A stretch of DNA of 64,000 nt from Alteromonas_E sp965248545 (GTDB taxonomy: Bacteria; Pseudomonadota; Gammaproteobacteria; Enterobacterales; Alteromonadaceae). Below the pieces are notes generated by a model that was given only the letters and a program-made list of their open reading frames with translations, was not told the origin of the DNA and did no database searches. The stretch covers positions 3,286,001-3,350,000 of the forward strand of contig OZ252110.1 in the NCBI GenBank assembly GCA_965248545.1. Reading direction: 5' to 3'. The position numbers were made by a program, and so were the translations under genes. The stretch's first letter is position 1, and each line of letters begins with the position of its first letter. Below, in pieces: positions 35,701 through 43,986 of the stretch.

Positions 35701-36209
35701 GAAAATTCGCTATGACTCATAACCTGATTAACGTGCAGGTATCCGGCTTTTTCGAGTTTGCGACGGAACGCATCGATATCCAACTTTTGCCCCGTTTTGA
35801 GTAACAGTAAATATTGACTCAAGTATTCCACTGGCGCTAAGCGTTGGATCAGCGTATTCATGGGCACGATAAACAGCGCATGCGAAGCCTGAGACAGTGC
35901 ATCAAGCGTCTCTAGACGTTGAGATACTATGTCCTGATGCGGTGAAAAAGTGTCATATGGCAATGTTTCCCAGTCGGGGAACACATTAATGCTGATATTG
36001 TCAGGTTGCATGAAATACGCGATCTCACGCTCAAGGCGCAGGGCGCTCGGCGTGTCTGCGGTGACTAAAAGTGTCGGCCCTTGGTGTTTTCGGGTTGCGT
36101 TGGCAATTGCCAATGCAGCACTACTGGTCGGTAACTCACCCCATTGCAGAATATCTACCCGGTTAGCTTTTTTCTGCGGTAATGCCGGGTCAAAAATCGT
36201 ATTGTTCAT
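32706..36209 (-). CDS. mfd: Transcription-repair coupling factor
   Basis: 1167 residues, full length. UvrB-like N-terminal modules (1-350), an RNA-polymerase interaction domain (about 480-560, VVHIDHGVGRYIGLQTLD), and a RecG-like helicase with Walker A GDVGFGKTEVAMRAAF, DEEH box VIIDEEHRFGV and motif VI region LHQLRGRVGRSHHQ, then the TRCF C-domain (about 1000-1110). Mfd removes RNA polymerase stalled at lesions and recruits UvrA. It is read after the PilZ gene (35 bp apart) and before csiV. Confidence 0.98.
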   Translation of the reverse strand: MNNTIFDPALPQKKANRVDILQWGELPTSSAALAIANATRKHQGPTLLVTADTPSALRLEREIAYFMQPDNISINVFPDWETLPYDTFSPHQDIVSQRLETLDALSQASHALFIVPMNTLIQRLAPVEYLSQYLLLLKTGQKLDIDAFRRKLEKAGYLHVNQVMSHSEFSVRGSIIDLYPMGNEFPFRLDLFDDEIDSIRIFDPDDQRSGDKVDEIRLLPAREFPTDKAGLSRFREQFLSQFDASNSKDSIFHRVTASAGKGSLPGGIEYYLPLFFEQTATLFDYLHEDTQVLMHGDVVDACEFVWADIQHRYDQRRYDPLRPLLPPQQIYLNVEEVFAELKHWPRVNLSPVAVEKKAGRHNFAAQKIDDIALQVQHKEPAQRLRQKVESVLANGGKVLFCAETLGRKENLLGILKKAHLKPVDCDTLDTFIAQHEPIGLTIGDVQHSFHLKTADGELLFITETELLGHKISQRRRREKQRATDESAVIRNLAELTEGQPVVHIDHGVGRYIGLQTLDAGGVSTEYLTIEYAKGAKLYVPVASLHLISRYSGGDPDTAPIHGLGSDAWSKAKKKAAEKVRDVAAQLLDVYARRAAKPGYAYQIDWPEYQRFADSFPFEETADQQQAISAVINDMGNPSAMDRLVCGDVGFGKTEVAMRAAFLAAHQGKQVAILVPTTLLAQQHYENFKDRFADWPFNIEVMSRFVGTKQTNKVLDGLENGTVDIVVGTHKLIQDDVKYKDLGLVIIDEEHRFGVRQKDKFKSLRADVDILTLTATPIPRTLNMALSGMRDLSIIATPPAKRLSIKTFVQQRDKEIIREAVMREILRGGQVYFLHNEVDTIEKTAQEIAEIIPEARIAIGHGQMRERELEQVMSDFYHQRYNVLVCTTIIETGIDVPSANTIIMDRADHLGLAQLHQLRGRVGRSHHQAYAYLLTPHPKRMTKDATKRLEAIANLEDLGAGFQLATHDLEIRGAGELLGDDQSGQIATIGFTLYMDMLEQAVEALKNGKEPSLDAVTAQQTEIELRIPALFPEDYIGDVGTRLSLYKKLAGCQSKTDIDAFQIELIDRFGMLPQAAKNLVAIAEYKLQAKHIGVVKIEMGHQSGSIEFATDTKVDPGYIIQLIQKQPKQFRFDGPTRLKLINTPEPAQKRLDMVSSLLSSLTKESSAA

Positions 36210-36244
36210 GAAACCTTGTTTTGTAAAAGCGTATCCAGCGACTG

Positions 36245-36847
36245 TTACTGATTGCCTTGCTGTTCAGATCGTTTTCGCAATTGCTGGGTTTGTAAATGGA
36301 GGCTGGCGCGCACCAAAAGTTCCTGATCGGTCTCTCGAATGCGGCTAAAAATAAAAGCGATATGGTAACCATCTGAGTGCGGCTCGCAAGTGATAACTTC
36401 GGCATAGCAGAAGATTGCGGCAGCCTCTTCAGTCACGAAAATTTTAAGTTCCGCTAAACTACCGATTTCCATTGCTTCATCGCTGAATACTTCGATACCA
36501 CCGCCACCAAAGCGATGCGTGGTGTAGCGGTATTCCTCATCGTCTTGTTGGTGCAAAATATAGGACATCATGAGATCGATTTTACGCGCCTGAGCATTTA
36601 AAAACTCTGTCAGTTCTGCCGCATGGCTACTCAGGTTGCGCAGCGGTCGAAGCGATTGTGCCTCTAGACTAGCTAGCTCTCCGGCAATTTTAAAGGCATA
36701 TGGCATATGCTGCTCAAGCGCTTCTATTGCCGGAACTTGCTCAGGTTGTACTGCTTGAATGTTGACATTTAACGGGTGTTTGATCAGGAAATATTCGCTG
36801 AATTGTTCGCGTTTTTGTTCAGCCGTTAAATTGTCAAATGCTTGATC
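36245..36847 (-). CDS. PilZ domain protein
   Basis: 200 residues from ATG 36847 (MDQAFDNLTAEQKREQF), with AAGG upstream; reading is open to 36907. A helical N-terminal half of about 110 residues is followed by a PilZ-like beta-barrel (THRFGGGGIEVFSDEAMEIGSLAELKIFV). The RxxxR half of the c-di-GMP site is not clear, so the protein may bind weakly or not at all. It lies just upstream of mfd and divergent from the permease gene by 117 bp. Confidence 0.68.
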   Translation of the reverse strand, partial: DQAFDNLTAEQKREQFSEYFLIKHPLNVNIQAVQPEQVPAIEALEQHMPYAFKIAGELASLEAQSLRPLRNLSSHAAELTEFLNAQARKIDLMMSYILHQQDDEEYRYTTHRFGGGGIEVFSDEAMEIGSLAELKIFVTEEAAAIFCYAEVITCEPHSDGYHIAFIFSRIRETDQELLVRASLHLQTQQLRKRSEQQGNQ

Positions 36848-36964
36848 CATAGAGATTACCTTGTATGCCTGCACGGATGTTCGTATCATTCCCCAGCATT
36901 GTCGCATTTACAGCGACTTTAGCAAATCAAACTCAGTCAATTTAGGACACCCTGAAGTAACCAC

Positions 36965-38158
36965 ATGTTTCATCCAGCTTTTGCTTTTATCGGATTTCGC
37001 TATTCTCGTGCTTCGAAGGCCAATAGCTTTGTTGCCTTCATCAACTTTTTCTCCGTTGCGGGAATCACGCTGGGGATCATGGCACTAATCATTGTTTTGT
37101 CAGTGATGAATGGTTTTGAGGGACAACTTAAACAGCGTATTTTAGGGATAATGCCACATATCACCGTGGCAGCGCCGGCAGAGCAAACTGAGCAATTGTC
37201 CCTATCCGATGTACGAGGGCACATGCCTTACATTGAGGCAGAAGGTGTTATCCAGACCCCAACAGCATTGCGTGGTGTCGGGGTTCAGGGGGTAACGCCT
37301 GAGATTATGCAACAGTTATCGATCGTCAGCCAAAACATGCTAACTGGCAGTTTTGACAGTTTAAAACCGCGTTCCTTCAATGTCATTATCGGCCGCGCGT
37401 TGGCTTCTCAGCTAAATATTCGACCCGGTGAGCCGCTGCGTTTACTGGTCGCTGACGCGTCTGTGTATACGCCATTTGGACGTGTGCCCAGTCAACGTAT
37501 GGTCGAAGTCGCCGGTGTGTTTGATGTTGGCTCAGAGTTAGATGACAAAACGTTATACATGCATGTTGACGATTTACAGCGTTTGTTGCGTCGCAAAGGC
37601 GAGGTTGATAGCACGAGGCTGTTTTTGCAAGATGCGTTTCAATTTCAAACCACCACTGCGCGCTTAGCGCAAGCTGACTTAAGCTTTAACACGTGGCGCG
37701 CCAGGCAAGGTCCGTTGTTTGATGCCGTGAAAATGGAAAAGAACATGATGATGTTGTTGTTGCTGCTCGTGATTGCTGTTGCGGCGTTCAACATTATTTC
37801 GGCATTAGTGATGGTCGTGAATGAAAAGCAGGGTGATATTGCGATTTTGATGAGCTTAGGAATGCATAAGTCAGCCGTGATGAAGATATTCCTGTTCAAC
37901 GGTATTTTTAACGGTGTAAAAGGTGCTGTGATTGGCACTGTATGTGGTGTCATTGCCGTTTGGCAACTCAATCCTTTACTGAGTGCATTAGGGGTTAATC
38001 CGGGTTATACCATCAGTGGCGGGCTACCCATCGACTTGCGGTTCGAGCAGGTCATCCTGGTCGCCGTGTTCTCGTTGCTACTGTGTGTTTTGTCGACCTT
38101 GTATCCAGCCTTTAGAGCATTGCGCGTTGAACCTGCAAGAGCCTTACAATACGAGTAA
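36965..38158 (+). CDS. LolC/LolE-family lipoprotein-releasing permease
   Basis: 397 residues, four membrane helices: one near the N-terminus (about 22-48, FFSVAGITLGIMALIIVLSVMNGFEGQ) and three at the C-end, with a large periplasmic domain between. The FtsX-like C-terminus ends YPAFRALRVEPARALQYE, as in LolC/LolE. These permeases with the LolD ATPase extract lipoproteins from the inner membrane for LolA. Unusually, no lolD or second permease follows; the next gene is a phosphoribosyltransferase. Confidence 0.9.
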   Translation: MFHPAFAFIGFRYSRASKANSFVAFINFFSVAGITLGIMALIIVLSVMNGFEGQLKQRILGIMPHITVAAPAEQTEQLSLSDVRGHMPYIEAEGVIQTPTALRGVGVQGVTPEIMQQLSIVSQNMLTGSFDSLKPRSFNVIIGRALASQLNIRPGEPLRLLVADASVYTPFGRVPSQRMVEVAGVFDVGSELDDKTLYMHVDDLQRLLRRKGEVDSTRLFLQDAFQFQTTTARLAQADLSFNTWRARQGPLFDAVKMEKNMMMLLLLLVIAVAAFNIISALVMVVNEKQGDIAILMSLGMHKSAVMKIFLFNGIFNGVKGAVIGTVCGVIAVWQLNPLLSALGVNPGYTISGGLPIDLRFEQVILVAVFSLLLCVLSTLYPAFRALRVEPARALQYE

Positions 38159-38201
38159 GTTTTCTCTATAATTGCGCGATTATTTTTGACCGGATTTTGT
38201 A

Positions 38202-38759
38202 ATGCAGAAAACCTTTATCACTGCCCAGTCTTTGCTCGAAGACTCTTTTCGATTAGCCGCGAAGGTATTTGAGGACGGCTTCCGCCCTCAATTTATTATT
38301 GGTATTTGGCGCGGTGGTGCACCCATCGGTATTGCAGTACAAGAGTTTTTTGAGTTTAAAAATACGCCAACTGATCACATTGCTGTACGTACGTCGTCGT
38401 ATTACGGTATTGACCAACAATCCAAAGAAATTCGCGTGCATGGGCTTCATTACTTAATTGAAAATGCCAATGCGGACGACGCGATTTTGATTGTCGATGA
38501 CGTGTTTGATTCCGGCCGCAGCGTCGATGCCTTGATTAAGCAAATTAAACAGCAAATGCGCCTTAACATGCCTCATGATGTGCGTATTGCGACACCGTGG
38601 TACAAACCCAAAAATAATAAAACAGATATAGTGCCGGACTACTACATTCGTGAAAGTGATGAATGGTTAGTGTTTCCACATGAGTTGGCAGGGCTGACAG
38701 AGCAAGAGATCCGAGAGGGTAAAACGGAACTAAGTAACATAATGGACGTGTTATTTTAA
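38202..38759 (+). CDS. Purine phosphoribosyltransferase family protein
   Basis: 185 residues. The PRPP-binding loop ILIVDDVFDSGRSVDAL is diagnostic of type I phosphoribosyltransferases. FIIGIWRGGAPIGIAVQEFF carries the cis-peptide loop region, and the end (YYIRESDEWLVFPHE) is that of hypoxanthine/xanthine-like enzymes. It would convert a purine base and PRPP to the nucleotide. A strong terminator follows. It is 43 bp after the permease gene, so read-through is possible. Confidence 0.85.
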   Translation: MQKTFITAQSLLEDSFRLAAKVFEDGFRPQFIIGIWRGGAPIGIAVQEFFEFKNTPTDHIAVRTSSYYGIDQQSKEIRVHGLHYLIENANADDAILIVDDVFDSGRSVDALIKQIKQQMRLNMPHDVRIATPWYKPKNNKTDIVPDYYIRESDEWLVFPHELAGLTEQEIREGKTELSNIMDVLF

Positions 38760-38789
38760 GTACCTGAACAATCCCATTGAACCGCTACA

Positions 38790-38824
38790 AAAACGCCCTG
38801 AGTCGATATGACCAGGGCGTTTTT
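38790..38824. terminator. Bidirectional Rho-independent terminator
   Basis: Stem AAAACGCCCTG / CAGGGCGTTTT with a 12-nt loop (which can add a GTC/GAC pairing), followed by T residues on the plus strand. The minus-strand copy also ends in TTTTG. It serves the convergent PRT and CbiM-like genes. Confidence 0.9.
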
Positions 38825-38841
38825 AATACCGTGTCAGTGCA

Positions 38842-39486
38842 TTATTTTCCGTCGATATAAAATTTGTCGTGGAAAGTATATATCCAGTGGGGTTTATATA
38901 TTGTGAGCAGCGTCATCGTCATACCATTTAACATGCCTTCAGGGAACAGCAATAACGGGATCAGCACCACGTAATTGTCTTTCACCGTTAACCAGTCATA
39001 CGTGCCGTCGACGACATAGTAACCCGCCAGCAGCATCATTTTGGTCGCGATCATCAGCGCACCTGGAAAGAAAGCACAGACGAATATGTAGATGAATAAA
39101 TTGCGCGGAAGGCGGTGGAATGACCAATTGAAAATGAGATGAGTCAAGGCAATCGGCGCAGCGACACCTAACAATCCATTGACTCCGATCATTCGCCAGT
39201 CCTCATAACCTAGGGCTGTTACTGCGATGAGCACCGCCAAACCAGAGAGCAATGAATAGCGCACGCCTAAGGTCATTGTGAGGGCGGTTAACCATAAAAA
39301 GTGGACGCCTAGACCGTCATATATGCCAGCTCGAAAAAGCCACAGTATGAACACCGCGGCTGTTGCACCAAACACCAAATGCTGTTGCAGTTTTGATTGA
39401 CGCAGTGCTTGGTAATCAATGTGTTTGATCACCATAAACAAGGTTATTCCTAGCAACAACGTGCTTAGCAGTTGCAAAAAGCTCAT
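38842..39486 (-). CDS. CbiM-like energy-coupling-factor permease
   Basis: 214 residues with five to six membrane helices. RAGIYDGLGVHFLWLTALTMTLGVRYSLL and FPEGMLNGMTMTLLTIYKPHWIYTF match the CbiM/ECF S-component family that imports metal ions (cobalt, nickel) or vitamin precursors. No ATPase, CbiQ or CbiN partner is adjacent. With the cobalamin adenosyltransferase about 7 kb away, cobalt is a plausible but unproven substrate. Confidence 0.75.
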   Translation of the reverse strand: MSFLQLLSTLLLGITLFMVIKHIDYQALRQSKLQQHLVFGATAAVFILWLFRAGIYDGLGVHFLWLTALTMTLGVRYSLLSGLAVLIAVTALGYEDWRMIGVNGLLGVAAPIALTHLIFNWSFHRLPRNLFIYIFVCAFFPGALMIATKMMLLAGYYVVDGTYDWLTVKDNYVVLIPLLLFPEGMLNGMTMTLLTIYKPHWIYTFHDKFYIDGK

Positions 39487-39492
39487 GCAGGT

Positions 39493-40296
39493 TTACTCAA
39501 ATTCAGTCCAGATTGGCGCATGATCAGAAGGTTTCTCAATACCACGCAGTTCGTAATCTACACCTGTTGTTACGACAGTCTGGCTCAAAGGTTTAGTTGC
39601 CATGATCAAATCAATGCGCAACCCGCGGTTGTCGTCAAAGCCTCGTGAGCGATAGTCAAACCAGCTGAACTCATCGTCTTTCGCTGGATGTTGCTGACGA
39701 TAGGTATCAACCAAGCCCCAATCCATAATGCCTTGTAACCACTCTCGCTCTTCTGGCAGGAAGCTGCATTTGCCTGTTTTTAACCAACGCTTGGCGTTCG
39801 CCTCGCCGATACCGATGTCTAAATCAGTGTGTGAAACGTTTACATCGCCCATCACAATTACATTATCGCCAGCGTCACATTGGTTATTGAGATACGTGTT
39901 TAAATCCGCATAGAAGCGACGTTTAGCGGGGAATTTTGTTTCGTGATCGCGGTTTTCGCCTTGAGGGAAATAGCCATTTAGGACCGTCACAACTTTACCG
40001 TTGATATTGTACTTGCCAATGATCATGCGGCGTTGCGCGTCGTCTTCGTCACTTGGAAAGCCATATTCAACTCTCTGCGCAGGCTGCTTGGACATGAGCG
40101 CAACGCCATAATGAGCTTTTTGGCCATGAAAGGCTACATGATAGCCCATATCTTCTATCGCCTTGACCGGAAATGCTTCGTTGTCGACTTTGATTTCTTG
40201 CAAGCCAATAACGTCGGGTTGATGTTTGTCGATGAGTGCTTGCAGTTGATGTAGACGAGCGCGGATACCGTTAATATTAAAAGAAATGAATTTCAT
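39493..40296 (-). CDS. xthA: Exodeoxyribonuclease III
   Basis: 267 residues from ATG 40296 (MKFISFNINGIRARL); an earlier in-frame TTG-like extension to 40329 is rejected. Catalytic blocks: N in FNINGIR, E in LQEIKVDNEAFP, DxN in GDVNVSHTDLDIG, and D/H in KPSDHAPIWTEF. An AP endonuclease and 3' exonuclease of base-excision repair. It precedes the CbiM-like gene by 6 bp on the same strand, so they may be one transcript. Confidence 0.95.
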   Translation of the reverse strand: MKFISFNINGIRARLHQLQALIDKHQPDVIGLQEIKVDNEAFPVKAIEDMGYHVAFHGQKAHYGVALMSKQPAQRVEYGFPSDEDDAQRRMIIGKYNINGKVVTVLNGYFPQGENRDHETKFPAKRRFYADLNTYLNNQCDAGDNVIVMGDVNVSHTDLDIGIGEANAKRWLKTGKCSFLPEEREWLQGIMDWGLVDTYRQQHPAKDDEFSWFDYRSRGFDDNRGLRIDLIMATKPLSQTVVTTGVDYELRGIEKPSDHAPIWTEFE

Positions 40297-40519
40297 AGTG
40301 ACTTCTATTTTTTGCAATGCCGGGATCATATCAAATGGAGCTCTCTAGGGTAGGGGTTTTATCTGCTTTTATAAGATTCATGTCGCGAATTTAACCGCAC
40401 TCCACATTCATTTGACGAATAGAATGGCATTATCTCAGCTGGCGCTATCGAGTACATATTTATACAATTAGCGCATTCTGTTTATTCACTAAAACACCAT
40501 ATGGAAAGGAAAAACATAC

Positions 40520-40939
40520 ATGCAAATTGATGGAACAGAGCAACCTCAAGATCCCTTAGAAGCGGGCGAATTTATCCGGGTGACTAAAATGTCGCCAGAA
40601 GATCGTTTTGAGTACTTTTTACAGCACTTGAAGGACTATCCGTTTTTCTACGGCTTGTTTGGAAAGAATGGCTGGATCATGGTCCAGAGTGACGATGAGT
40701 TGTGCTTGCCAATCTGGTCTCATCAAGATTTTGTGGTAGCGTGGGAACGTGATGATTTCCCAGAATGCTTGCCTAAACGCATTGAACTCCAGGAATTTGC
40801 CGAAATGTGGGTACCTGGACTGGAGAAGAATAATACCCTGTTGTTGATTTTCCCTTGCGGGGATGAGGAAGAGGGTATCGTTATGTCGGGTAATGAAATC
40901 CTTGAGTGTATCAAGGAAGTTGTTCCGACTCTGAGCTAG
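40520..40939 (+). CDS. DUF2750 family protein
   Basis: 139 residues, ATG after AAGGAAAA. An acidic soluble protein with the DUF2750 blocks FEYFLQHLKDYPFFYGLFGKNGWIM and SHQDFVVAWERDDFP. Function unknown. It is followed 48 bp later by the SufS-SufE fusion on the same strand; no link between the two is evident. Confidence 0.75.
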   Translation: MQIDGTEQPQDPLEAGEFIRVTKMSPEDRFEYFLQHLKDYPFFYGLFGKNGWIMVQSDDELCLPIWSHQDFVVAWERDDFPECLPKRIELQEFAEMWVPGLEKNNTLLLIFPCGDEEEGIVMSGNEILECIKEVVPTLS

Positions 40940-40987
40940 TTTGACGTATACTTTGCGCCATCCTGAACTTGTGGATGGCTGTCCCAT

Positions 40988-42631
40988 TTGAATTACCGCG
41001 CTGACTTCCCCTTTTTTAAGCACAATTCGCCTGGCGTTTATGCCGACAGTGCTGCAACGTCACATAAACCAAGTATTGTGCTTGATGCCATGGCCTCCTT
41101 TGCCGCAACTGAAAACGCAACAGTACATCGCACGGCTTATAAATTAGGGGTTGCTGCAACCCAGCAATTTGAAGATGCGCGCACTTTTATCAGTCAATGG
41201 ATTGGTAGTGCTTCCAGTAAGCAAATTGTTTTTACCAAGGGGGCGACAGAAGCGTTGAATCTGATCGCTCATGGCCTCGTTACAACTGATTGTCTGAACG
41301 GTTCGGAAATTCTGATTTGCGCAACAGAGCATCATGCAAACTTATTACCTTGGCAGCGATTCGTCGCGGCACGCAATATGACCATAAGGGTGATGCCTGT
41401 TGACAAAGGTGGACGACTAGAAGTCGATCAGGCGCTTGGGATGATCAACGCTAACACCGCGCTAATCGCGATGGCGCATGTATCAAATGCGCTCGGGAAT
41501 TGTTATCCCATCGAAACCTTTATCACGAAAGCTAAACAGCATGATTGCCTAAGCGTGATTGATGGTACTCAGGCAGTTGCACATATGCCAGTTGACGTTG
41601 AGTCTCTGGGGTGTGACTTTTACGTATTCAGCGGGCATAAAATGTTTGGTCCCAACGGCGTGGGCGTATTGTACGGACGGTTTGCATTGTTGGACGTTAT
41701 GCAAGCATACCAAGTCGGTGGTGAAATGGTGAAACACGCCGATTTCCATACCGCGACCTTTATGCCGCCGCCGATTAAATTTGAGGCTGGTACACCGAAT
41801 GTGCCCGGCGTTATTGCGTTAGGGCGAGCAGCTGCCTACATCCAACAACATCAGACTAGCTTTATCGAGCATGAACGCCAGCTTGCCGAGCAACTGTTTG
41901 GCAGCCTCAGTAAAATCGATGATCTGAAAATGTACGGTGACTTCGCAGTTGGGAAAAGTACGCTGCCGATCGTGTCATTGAATGTGGCAGGGATTCATCA
42001 TCACGACCTTGCTCTGATGCTCGATGCTCATGGCGTTGCAGTTCGCAGTGGTCATCATTGCGCGATGCCATTGATGCATCATCTTGGGCTCGACGGTACG
42101 TTACGCATTTCGCTCTCGGTCTATAACACACTTACCGATATTGAAGTGCTTGTATCGGCAATACTTGCATGTATCGAGCAGGCCAAACAACACCCTGAGA
42201 CCACTCCCAACGCGAATGTTGTTGCGCATAATGAAGCGTCAAGTGAGAGTCTACCGCTTGCTGCTGCCATTCAGGCTGCCAAAGGGTGGGACAATGTATA
42301 TCGACAATTGATGTTGGCGGGCAAGCACTTGCCAGTATTGGATGAAGCGCAGCGCACTGCGGAAAATCAAGTTGAAGGTTGTGAGGCAGCTGTGTGGTTG
42401 GGCGCAATGGCAACGGACACACAATCACGTCAATTCATTGCCTACTCTCCGTCTAAAATTGTGCGCGGACTACTGGCCGTAATTTTGGAGAAAGCCAATA
42501 GCTTGGAGAAGACCCAACAATCACAATTCGACTATCTAGACTATTTGCAGAATATCGGGTTACATCGATTTTTAAGCGAATCGCGTCAGAATGGCACGCG
42601 AGCTGTAGTTGAACGAGTAAAGTCATATTAG
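40988..42631 (+). CDS. Cysteine desulfurase fused to a SufE-like domain
   Basis: 547 residues, TTG start (GGATGG upstream). Residues 1-about 400 are a group II (SufS/CsdA) cysteine desulfurase with PLP lysine K218 in FSGHKMFGPNG and catalytic C358 in VRSGHHCAMPLMHHLG. After a linker (about 402-420), residues about 421-547 are SufE/CsdE-like with the acceptor C465 in VEGCEAAVWL. The fused pair would pass persulfide sulfur directly from C358 to C465 for Fe-S cluster or thio-cofactor synthesis. No sufBCD is nearby, which argues for a CsdAE-type role. A normal sufS or csdA has about 405 residues, so the extra domain is real. Confidence 0.9.
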   Translation: MNYRADFPFFKHNSPGVYADSAATSHKPSIVLDAMASFAATENATVHRTAYKLGVAATQQFEDARTFISQWIGSASSKQIVFTKGATEALNLIAHGLVTTDCLNGSEILICATEHHANLLPWQRFVAARNMTIRVMPVDKGGRLEVDQALGMINANTALIAMAHVSNALGNCYPIETFITKAKQHDCLSVIDGTQAVAHMPVDVESLGCDFYVFSGHKMFGPNGVGVLYGRFALLDVMQAYQVGGEMVKHADFHTATFMPPPIKFEAGTPNVPGVIALGRAAAYIQQHQTSFIEHERQLAEQLFGSLSKIDDLKMYGDFAVGKSTLPIVSLNVAGIHHHDLALMLDAHGVAVRSGHHCAMPLMHHLGLDGTLRISLSVYNTLTDIEVLVSAILACIEQAKQHPETTPNANVVAHNEASSESLPLAAAIQAAKGWDNVYRQLMLAGKHLPVLDEAQRTAENQVEGCEAAVWLGAMATDTQSRQFIAYSPSKIVRGLLAVILEKANSLEKTQQSQFDYLDYLQNIGLHRFLSESRQNGTRAVVERVKSY

Positions 42632-42661
42632 GCCAGCCAACAATAACTTATACTAGCGCTT

Positions 42662-43906
42662 TTATTTTGGATCTGTCGGCAACGAATCTTGCAGTTCCTT
42701 CAAGGCGGTCTTAGATGCTATCCACTGACTCATGTACTGTGTACTGGCATGCTGGTGATGGCGTAACATCGCACCGAGAAAGTTGTTTTGTCGATGAGTT
42801 TCTAGTGTCTCCAACTGTGCTTTCAGCGCGTCGCATAGTGCGTTGTTCTGCACACGGCGATCGTCATTCGTCTTCGCCATACTGATCGCTTTTTGGTGCG
42901 CTCGTTGCCAACTGTTTTGGTCCAGGTATAGGTGTGCGGCGCTATTACAGAACGATTCGTCGTTGCTGCTGACTGCTCCGGGCCATTGTTGCGGGGCGCA
43001 AATCCCTTCGATACCAATCGGGCTGGTAACGCATGGAGTGCCCGTCTGAAAGGCGTCTAAAAACTTACCTTTAACACCTGCACCAAATCGCAATGGCGCG
43101 ATGCAAACGCGTGCGTTTTTCAAAACCTGATGTGCATCTTGGACCCAACCATCAATGTGAAATCCGGTTTTGGGGGCATGCAGTTGGGTTGCCTTGGGAG
43201 GAGGGTAAGCGCCATAAATGTGGAGTTCCGCGGTAGGTGTTTTGTTGCGAATTGAGGGCCAAAGCTGTTTGAGTTGCAACACGGCATCCCAGTTTGGTGC
43301 ATGGCGAAAATTGCCGATGAACACGTAGTCCTTGCGTTGTTTAAAAGTGGGAGTTATCGACTCTGCGAACGCTGGCAACAGAGGGTATACCCAGAGTAAC
43401 GAGGCCGTAAAAGGGAAGTGTTCGAGTAAGAATTGCCGTTCGTGCTCGGAAACTAACAAGGTCATATCGCAGCGCAGAATACTGGCTATCTCGCGTAAAA
43501 ATAAGTCGCTCGTCAATTGAATGTCTGATTGTTGTCGCTTCAGTTGTTGGTGTCTGGCATCGCGCAAAGCATGCAAATCTTCTGTATTCAACACACACAA
43601 GGCGTCTGGACACACTTTTCGTACGCGCCACGCAAACTGCTCTTCAATCATGAATCGATCAAAAACGACAAGATCTGGATTTAATTCCGCAATTACCGCA
43701 TTAAAACTATCGTGATTGAGTGCGATTGACATTGACGCCACACCAATAGCCGCCAGATCTAGAGCGTGCACTGACTCGCTCGCAGCGCTCAAGAAAGTGA
43801 CACTGCAATTGCGGGCAGTGAAAGCTTCGAGCAAGTTAAGCATATTCTGCCCCGCAGCTGACGAATTAGGTTCGGGCCAGACGTATCCGATTACGACTAT
43901 TTGCAT
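42662..43906 (-). CDS. Glycosyltransferase family 4-like protein
   Basis: 414 residues from ATG 43906 (MQIVVIGYVWPEPNSSAAGQNM); reading is open to 43927. Rossmann-type GT-B fold with C-terminal donor-binding half: YVFIGNFRHAPNWDAVLQLKQLW, then GFHIDGWVQDAHQVLKNARVCIAPLRFGAGVKGKFLDAF (E/D-rich UDP-sugar site) and GTPCVTSPIGIEG. Probably acts on a cell-surface sugar chain; acceptor unknown. No other cell-envelope polysaccharide genes surround it. Confidence 0.82.
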   Translation of the reverse strand: MQIVVIGYVWPEPNSSAAGQNMLNLLEAFTARNCSVTFLSAASESVHALDLAAIGVASMSIALNHDSFNAVIAELNPDLVVFDRFMIEEQFAWRVRKVCPDALCVLNTEDLHALRDARHQQLKRQQSDIQLTSDLFLREIASILRCDMTLLVSEHERQFLLEHFPFTASLLWVYPLLPAFAESITPTFKQRKDYVFIGNFRHAPNWDAVLQLKQLWPSIRNKTPTAELHIYGAYPPPKATQLHAPKTGFHIDGWVQDAHQVLKNARVCIAPLRFGAGVKGKFLDAFQTGTPCVTSPIGIEGICAPQQWPGAVSSNDESFCNSAAHLYLDQNSWQRAHQKAISMAKTNDDRRVQNNALCDALKAQLETLETHRQNNFLGAMLRHHQHASTQYMSQWIASKTALKELQDSLPTDPK

Positions 43907-43986
43907 GAAATTAGCGCTATAATTCAACGAAAATCAATTACCTGCCGTATGATAACAGTATTCGGCAATAACGACGATTAACCATT

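Noticed and set aside
43912..43919. Second TAGCGCTA palindrome
   Set aside because: It sits at the start of the glycosyltransferase gene with no link to the LacI regulator; it shows that the 8-mer alone is weak evidence.
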